From contig JAQFVV010000545.1 in the NCBI GenBank assembly GCA_028023455.1, forward strand, positions 334,842 through 398,841: a stretch of DNA of 64,000 nucleotides, written 5' to 3'. The notes under the pieces were generated by a model. It was not told the origin of the DNA, made no database searches, and saw nothing but the letters and a program-made list of their open reading frames with translations. Source of the DNA: Epiperipatus broadwayi (taxonomy: Eukaryota > Onychophora > Udeonychophora > Euonychophora > Peripatidae). Every line of letters begins with the position of its first letter. Position 1 is the first letter of the stretch. Made by a program: the position numbers and the translations under genes. Below are positions 57,285 to 64,000 of the stretch, piece by piece.

Positions 57285-57800
57285 CTCTTTGACTCAGTCT
57301 TCCTTTAGTTGACCAGGATTGCTTTTAAACCTTGTAATAACGAACATTATCCTTTATTGAAATATGTACAAAAGTTAATTCCAAACCCTATTGGATGTAC
57401 ACAAGGTGGCCCGGATGGGCAGGTTGACAGTTTGTAGTCACTGCAGATCCAGATCCCTTAAATCAACATAAAATCACTCCCATTGGATTAATGTTGGTCT
57501 GGTAAAATCATTAGTTCACCTTGTACTAGGACACTAAGGAAAATGCTTGTTTAATAAACAATTAATTCGGTCCACCTTTAATTGACCTTGATTGCCAGGA
57601 ACTTTGTAACCATATATATTACCATATTGTTTTTTATGTTAATTAGAAAACATAATTTCAATTCCTATTGAATGTACACACTGTGATCTGGGAGGGCAAG
57701 TCCACAATTTGTAGTCACTGTGCATCTGGATGCCTAAAATTAATATAAGCTCATTCAAATTATCTCATTGTTGGTTTTGTAAACCCATTCACTCAATCTT
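57285..57800. repeat. Imperfect tandem duplication, about 290-bp unit
   Basis: Copy 1 (TCCTTTAGTTGACCAGGATT, later TTTGTAGTCACTGCAGATCC) and copy 2 (CACCTTTAATTGACCTTGAT, later TTTGTAGTCACTGTGCATCT) align over their length with many substitutions. An old duplication of an unidentified, moderately GC-richer sequence. Confidence 0.75.
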
Positions 57801-60640
57801 GTTATTGGGGTATGAATAAAATTTGAGGGTTTTAAAACAACATTTGGAATCTATGTAACACGTTTTAATTAAAAAAGTTTATTGTTGAAACATAAAATAG
57901 TTTCCAATTCCTTTTAAAGTCTTTGAAAATTATGTGAAGATCAAAGTGCAGAGAAATATGTATAATTCTTTCATTAATATCAGATTGGGTGGGACTTTCA
58001 TTACATGGTACCCCTCCCCCATTTGAGATAATTTTCTGTACACTGCTTTATTAAGATCATACACATTTTTGTAAGCTATTGCCAAAAAATCTTTATATGG
58101 GAATAATAAGATGAAATAAATGGTGTCATTTTAGATTATTATAGCAATAGCTTCTAAAAGCAATCTTTCAAAAAAGAATTTGTTAGTTTGTGCATTAACA
58201 AAATAAATAATAGAAACTATCATGTTTTGATCATTAGCATAGGAAAAAACTTATCTTTAATAAGAAAACAATTTGACAAATATATTTTTAAGATTTTTTT
58301 TTTCTGACTAGAAATCCTTTTGTTAAAGTTTTACTATTTATAATTATATACTAGATGCAAATTTCAAATTTGTTGGAATGAGTCTGTAGGCATGCACTAT
58401 TATTATAATTTAATATTTTTTCCCTCTAATTTTACTTTTAGAAACAAAAGCAAATTCATTATAATCCTTCTTAGTTTATTGAAAGTGGAAAATCAGCTAT
58501 TATTGTATCATATTTGTTATTTTGTTTGAGACAGTTGATTTTCTTACTTTATTTATTAGTAGAAGGACTCATTAAAATCAAGGTTATCTTCAGTGTCACT
58601 TATTAAAGGATTTTTTCCTTTTAAATTTAACTACCTTTTTTTTAATGAAATGTTAGTATATTGCAACAGCATTTTAATGTAATATTTTAGCAATTTTCTT
58701 AAATTGTGAAATTGTTTAAAAAATATAATTTGATGAAGTAATTAAATAAATTATTATCTTGATAATATTCTCATCAATATTAATAACATTGTAATAATTT
58801 TTTATTATATTAGAAATTGGTTTAAAGGTTTCAACTTTAATTGAAAGACATTTTTGGTGAAAATTTAAAATAAAACTTAAATATTATTATTGCTAAAATT
58901 GATACAATATCATTCAGTCATTTTAACATGGCCGCTTTAATATTGAAATGGAAAATTGAAGGGGCAGAAATTGCTATTCTGGAAAGACAAAATATATATT
59001 TCAGTGCTAAAAATATTTTTGTTTATCAATTAAGAAAGTTTATTCTAAATATAATCTTGACCCCTCAAAAATTCAACAACTCTATATTGCCATTATAAAA
59101 ATTTCTAAAACACTAAAGTCAAATATTGAAATTCTAATGTAATCATTTATATATATATTGTAACCATGTGGTTTGGGCTCAATGATATTAAGCTTTATTC
59201 AAGTGATCCAGTATGTAAAATTTTAAATTTTAATTAATAATGATTTATAATATATTGAAAAATCAGTGTGTAAAAATCAGTTATAGATTGAAATGCTTAT
59301 TGGATTACAATTTTCCAATTAAGCAAAAGCTCACCAATAAATATCCTGAAAGTGATGATGACTTGGACTGTGTGAGACACCCTGGAAAATCTGATAGAGT
59401 GGATATGAATTTCATAAACATTTTTATCACAAGTTCTAGTGGCAGCTCTATTTCAAATAATATTTTAATAGTATTAAACCAATTTGGAAGTATGAAAATA
59501 TTTAGCACTTTATTATTATTATTAAACAGTAATTAAAAGAAAAGAAAATCAATTTATAATTCTTCTAAATTTTGTAAACAATCTTCAAATATATTGTATT
59601 TCAATTTAAATTGATATGTAACAGTCTAATTTTTTTAACACTAGATGGAGAAATATTAATTTATTCACACTGTTCAGTTATTGATCCAAGCCTTAGTAAA
59701 TATTACTTACATAATCAATGTGTGTTTAAATAAATTTATAATTATAACAAAGTTTGTAGGGGGGCTATTAAGAATAAGAAAATCAGAATAAAAGGACTTC
59801 CATTTCTACACTTATAAAATAAAAAGCTGAAAAGTAACAACCTTGTGGATTAAATTGAATAAAATTACAGGATAATGTGAATTTAAAAAAATAAGGAGTA
59901 AGAAACCTTAAAACCTTGTATTATTTCATCACTATTTTCCATCGATTTTATAATTCCTGATATGCATACTGGAGAAGATAGAATGACAGCCATACGGATA
60001 ATTATTTGCCTCAACAAATACTACTTCAAACTCAGAACAATTCCAGAAAGTGTAAGCAATTACTTTTATTTTGTTTATATTAGTCAATTTTCAGATTTAA
60101 AAATAACATGTAAATTATTTAGATTGAAAAGAAAAGGACTAAAATGTTTTGTTTTCGTGCTCTTTATTACAAAGCAGAAAAATATGTTTGCTTATAAATT
60201 ATAATCTTCAAAAAAATAATTTGAAATAATTTTGAAGAAAAGTGGGAAAATATGAAGTAGACAAATTAAAAATTCATTTTAAGTCATTTAAAGTTCAATA
60301 AATTTAAAAGAAAAATGTGTGAACTTATTCCCTATTATTAAGAAAGAAAACTCATCTGCCAAGTTTTGCTTCAGTGCCAATTTGCTTAGTTATTGAAAAT
60401 GGAAAAGTTACAGATTATAAAAAAAATGCCAAGGATATCGTATTTATAATTGCTCACAATGGAATAAATTCTTTTTAGTATTATTAAACACATCTTAATT
60501 TGCTGATAGAAATGAAATAAAATAAATATTTACTTTTAGTCTTTATTGTGCAACATGTGAATTAATAATATTTTAAAATGTTTTAAAATTGCTCAGATCA
60601 TTTAAAGTTATTACAGATATCACCATGGATGGAAAAACGA
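57801..60640. other. AT-rich non-coding DNA
   Basis: No gene is recognised. Overlapping frames at 59,240-59,536 (+) and 59,305-59,508 (-), and a frame at 59,962-60,204, contain less repetitive peptides, but none has a known motif or convincing splice sites. Confidence 0.45.
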
Positions 60641-60945
60641 AGTAAATAAATAAATAAATGATTTTAAAAAGTTTGTTTTAAAGATCATAATAGACCTATA
60701 AATTCATTTAAGGAAAATTATCTATAAAAAGTATGGATAAACCTATTTTTAATTGTGCTACACTCAGAAGTGTTTGAACATTGTCTCAATACGCTGACAT
60801 CGATAAATAAATCAATAAATGATTTTAAAAGTTTTTTTAAAGATCGTAATAAACCTAAAATTATCTATAGAAAGTGTGGGTAAACCTATTTTTAATTGTG
60901 CTACACTTGGAAGTGTTTGAATATTGTTTCACTATGCTAGCATCG
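60641..60945. repeat. Tandem duplication, about 162-bp unit
   Basis: Both copies run from an AAATAAAT/AAATGATTTTAAAA start through ACCTATTTTTAATTGTGCTA to GAAGTGTTTGAA and a GCTGACATCGA/GCTAGCATCGA end. Copy 2 has a short deletion. Confidence 0.9.
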
Positions 60946-61227
60946 AACATAATAATCATAATATATATATATTGCGATATCTACATAAATGTAGGCTCGC
61001 ATGTATATATTATTGATTCTCAATAATATTAATAAAGAGAAGGGTTTCGTTAAAAGAAATAGAAAAAAAAAAAGAAAGAAAAAATTTAGTTAAAAGGATT
61101 CTAAAAACTTATTTTAAAAGAAATTAGAAAAGCTAAATAATGATGAAAGATTAGAAAGGAAAGGGGAGGGGTGTAAAACTGAACGCGTCTCTTTCTTTCT
61201 TTGTTAAATAAGAAAATCACTTGTAAA

Positions 61228-61615
61228 AAGAACGAAAGAATAATTATAATTGTGAAATTAAAAAAAGTAAACTTGTACCAAATTTCCAAATAGATTGGTA
61301 CAAGATAAAGTGAGAGAAAGGAATGTTGCGATTAGTAACATTCAATATTTAAAAGAATGAAAGAAATTAATTATAATTGTAAAATTAAAAATGTAAACTT
61401 GTACCAAATTTCCAAATAGATTGGTACAAGATAAAGTAATGAAAAGGAATGTTGCAATTAGTGGCATTCAATATTAAATGTATCAAAAGAATGAAATGAA
61501 AATTGTAATTAGAAATTGGAAAAATGTAAACTGTATAAAAAAAAAATTCCAGATAGATTGGTAAGATAAGAATGAAAAAAAAAAGAGGCAATTAGAGACA
61601 TTCGATAGCAAGACA
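61228..61615. repeat. Three diverged tandem units (about 126-132 bp) with an internal hairpin
   Basis: Units start near 61,240, 61,367 and 61,499. Units 1 and 2 contain CTTGTACCAA ... TTGGTACAAG, a perfect 10-bp inverted repeat around a 13-bp loop; unit 3 is eroded. Each unit has an AAGGAATGTTGC-like or GAGGCAATTAG-like block followed by ACATTC. They lie upstream of the gypsy LTR end at 62,807 and could be repeated U3 elements of a long LTR, or flanking DNA. Confidence 0.75.
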
Positions 61616-61649
61616 GCGAGAGGATAAGCAGAGCTGATTTAGAAGTAAC

Positions 61650-62807
61650 CGGTTGTGTTTTTTTTTGCTGGCTAGAATTTAACAAAATAATAATAGAAGG
61701 GTACGCTGACATGGAGGGCTAGTGGCAAACACCGGGCGTTTGCTCGGTCTACCTCCGTCCAACCACTCGCTCACTACTTATAACAACTAAAATGCTGCCG
61801 AGAAGAGACCGCCGTTACAGAACCAGATCTGCCTGGAGATTCGAAGTAGAATGTTAAAGGGATGAAGACCGACTAAAATGTGGAATTAGAAAGGAAACAA
61901 ACCCACGTCAAAAGACTATAACTCTCACTCCATTCACTGGAACGTCTGAAAAAGCGAGCAACCATCTCTGCAAAAGAAGGGAAGGTTTTCCCCCCGATGG
62001 TTGACCCGACATTGAAAAAATCATACCTAGGTAACTATTAATACATGCATGTCAGAATTAATTTGAAATAAGAAATCAGTCAGAACTAAATTATTAAAAA
62101 GTTGCGCAACACTTCGAACAGTTATCATTAAAAGAACTTATGATTGTAATCTATTAATGTATGAGAAAGTAACAATTGAGTTACGATAATTTATTTAATG
62201 TTTCATTTGAATTATATTCTTTATTGTATATTTATGTATTTATTATGTTAATGTGTGGATATATATGTGTGTTTTAGGATTTTATTATTAATTAGAATTA
62301 GCGAATTGCAAATTAAATTTTATTTATAAAAGGAAGTACTTAGTCATTTGCGTTTTCTTTTCTCTACCAAGCGAATAACTACTTAGAGTGAATTAAAATT
62401 TAGATCAGTGAGCTAACAAGTTGATTAATTGAGGAATAAAATAAAGTAAGCAAAATGGATAAATAAATACAGTCTGTATTGTAAATAAAGTAAAGGAAGG
62501 AAGGGCTATAATTTATATTCCTGCTGAACCGTGATAATTCCGGGAAAATTTATAAATATTCCAGGCGCTGGGCAGAACTAATTATTAGATACAAATAATT
62601 TGCCCAGCAGAGAAGAAGCGTTTAATTGGGAAATATAATGCTGGGATGATATTTTATTATGTCAGTGTTCAATTAAGAATATATACTCGATTTTAGGGGT
62701 GTATATTGGCTGCTTGCTTGTGGTAATCATCATCATCGGTGGTTAACCGGTCGATCACATAATTAAGTGCGGCTGGGGTCCTTTAACCGCACGGCGGTGG
62801 TGTTACA
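61650..62807 (+). mobile_element. 5' LTR of a gypsy-type element (left end unresolved)
   Basis: The right end is firm: GGTGGTGTTACA at 62,807, followed by GTTT and a primer-binding site. The left end could not be placed because only one LTR is in the window. An LTR ending TTACA should start TGTAA; TGTAAACT at about 61,393 or 61,525 is possible, as are other TGT sites. The stretch from about 61,690 is richer in G+C than the surrounding DNA. Candidate promoter elements such as TTTATAAATAT (about 62,550) are present but unproven. Confidence 0.6.
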
Positions 62808-62811
62808 GTTT

Positions 62812-62829
62812 TGGGGGCCAGTCCGGGAT
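62812..62829 (+). other. Primer-binding site, tRNA-Pro type
   Basis: TGGGGGCCAGTCCGGGAT matches the complement of a typical animal tRNA-Pro 3' end at 16 of 18 positions. It lies four bases after the LTR end. This is the start point for minus-strand DNA synthesis. Confidence 0.75.
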
Positions 62830-63554
62830 ATTGTCACATTCAAAAAAAAAAAAAAAAAGCAGATTGAATTAAATTATAGCGCCCTGATTAAAATAGATCT
62901 ACACATATGTGATCTATACAGCAAGGTTAAATAAAGTCAAACAATCGGAAAATCGAATTTAGACTGAGAAATATTTTTTTAAAAAAAAAAAAAAAAAAGA
63001 AAGAAAAAAAAAGTTTTTTTTTAAAAACAAATGGGTTTTGTTCAAGTTAAGAATTTATATGTGTTATTATAAAAAATATATATATAAAAACGACAAAATA
63101 GTGTTAAAAGAAAAAAGTGTTAAAATAAGGATTAGACAGCATAACCGTATATATGTAGGTATATAGTAGTTGTAGAGACAGTAGAACAGACCTAAGATTT
63201 AGATAAAAATATAGAATAATAATAAAAGATCGCTTGGTGAGAGAGGGAAAGTGGAGCAAAGGACAACTGAATTTTATAAAAAGAGAGAAAGAGACGGGGT
63301 AAATTTTCTAGGCACGATCTACATTATATAAATAAATAAAATCAAGAGAGGGAAAAGATTTTATTGTTTGAATAATAAAAGCTTGTGAGTTTAAGGGGAT
63401 CTTTAAAGCAGCATAAACAAGTGAGTTAATGGATGAGGACGGGGCAGGCCAGCAAACGTACCTAATATGAAATAGCGTTGATAAACAGTATTGCATTTTA
63501 TAATAATTGGGAGAAAATAATTACTTAGTAGGTGATAATATTTAGTTAGAGTCA
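62830..63554 (+). other. Untranslated leader of the gypsy-type element
   Basis: A 725-bp A-rich leader between the primer site and the gag start. It contains A and T homopolymers at about 62,840-62,857 and 62,975-63,025 and purine-rich GAGAGAAAGAGACGGGG-type sequence near 63,280. No open frame precedes gag. Confidence 0.65.
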
Positions 63555-64000
63555 ATGCAAACGAGGTCGAAAGCAAAAATGGACGATCAACTTGCAACCA
63601 CGAAAAGTACCAGTGAAGAACAAACGGAATTATCCGGAGAAACAGATAGGGAAAGAGAAATAGAAACCAGTAGTGGAAATGAAATGGAAATTAATGATGA
63701 TAAACAAGAGCCGAAAGTTAGTATAGAAATTTATAATTTAATGAAAATGATGGAGAAAATGGGGGAGGATCAACGGCAGTTCATAAAGGAGATAAGGGAA
63801 AGAGATGAGCAGAGAGATGAAATAAATAAGAAAATGATAGAAGACCAGCAAAGGTTTAGGAAAGAATTAAAGGAAGACAATAAAAGGATGATAGACGAGT
63901 GGAAAAAACAGTTGGTTGAAAAATTCGACATAAAAAATGAAGAGTTAAGTAAAAGGGTTGAAGAAACCTCAAATCAGATTTTTGTCACGAATGAAAGGTT
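63555..64000 (+). CDS. gag: gag of a Ty3/gypsy-type LTR retrotransposon (5' part, runs off window)
   Basis: The frame opens at ATG 63,555 (MQTRSKAKMDDQLATT) and stays open for 148 codons to the window edge, without a stop or shift. This makes it the only intact element frame here. The N-terminal 60 residues are acidic and Ser/Thr/Glu-rich. From about residue 55, SIEIYNLMKMMEKMGEDQRQ onward is a long Glu/Lys/Arg-rich helix with heptads, a predicted coiled coil such as precedes the capsid domain in several gypsy lineages. Capsid, zinc knuckle and pol would lie beyond 64,000. The start fits the first ATG after the leader, and the frame follows LTR and primer site at a normal distance. Lack of decay suggests a recent insertion. 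Frame continuity, not homology, is the strongest evidence. Confidence 0.8.
   Translation, partial: MQTRSKAKMDDQLATTKSTSEEQTELSGETDREREIETSSGNEMEINDDKQEPKVSIEIYNLMKMMEKMGEDQRQFIKEIRERDEQRDEINKKMIEDQQRFRKELKEDNKRMIDEWKKQLVEKFDIKNEELSKRVEETSNQIFVTNER

Noticed and set aside
59240-59536. 98-codon open frame with a protein-like middle section (PESDDDLDC region)
   Set aside because: No known motif, no acceptor or donor at sensible places, and an equally open frame on the other strand.
59962-60204. Open frame with a possible donor after TIPES
   Set aside because: There is no upstream acceptor, and the second half is low-complexity Lys/Phe-rich sequence.

Overview
The window is very AT-rich DNA, packed with simple repeats and decayed selfish elements. 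It carries many kinds of eukaryotic retroelement and at least one good candidate spliced exon. This points to an invertebrate animal nuclear genome; the species cannot be named from the sequence. There is no operon-like gene layout, no rRNA and no CRISPR array. Almost every recognisable protein fragment belongs to a transposable element, and nearly all are broken by stops and frameshifts.

Layout. 3.9-7.6 kb: head-to-head fragments of one LTR, a tRNA-Trp-type primer site, a decayed coiled-coil gag-like region and a Ty3/gypsy integrase tail. Another copy of the same LTR, preceded by a polypurine tract, lies at 14.38-14.71 kb. 17.0-18.15 kb: 3' half of a LINE on the + strand. 23.3-30.1 kb: a MITE, a 2.15-kb inverted satellite array built from a relative of that MITE, and two hammerhead-ribozyme-bearing repeats. 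32-34.7 kb: a Penelope-like fragment, a MITE, a tRNA-headed SINE, a palindrome, the best host-gene exon candidate (54-residue coiled coil) and a small fold-back. 35.5-43.8 kb, minus strand: a piggyBac fossil, a CR1/Jockey-type LINE tail and a degraded RTE-type LINE whose endonuclease part is present twice. 46-51 kb: three long inverted repeats, one carrying a GIY-YIG endonuclease remnant. 51.8-57.8 kb: a higher-order minisatellite and a nested stack in which a ribozyme repeat sits inside a Penelope-like element, which sits inside another repeat. 60.6-64 kb: tandem repeats, then the 5' end of an apparently young gypsy-type element with primer site and open gag.

The most interesting system is a family of about 425-452-bp repeats containing recognisable type I hammerhead ribozymes. 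They occur as tandem dimers and as fold-backs, in a window that also holds three Penelope-like loci. This matches the architecture of animal retrozymes (small non-autonomous elements whose RNA self-cleaves and circularises, thought to be mobilised by Penelope-like elements). One copy keeps a complete ribozyme consensus core, and another keeps a core with only the closing pair of stem II disturbed. The second theme is an unusual density of fold-back structures at every scale from about 170 bp to 2 kb.

Host genes: only two candidate exons, both phase 0 and both coiled-coil on the + strand (34,068-34,229 and, weaker, 45,178-45,267). If both are real, the middle of the window is intronic.
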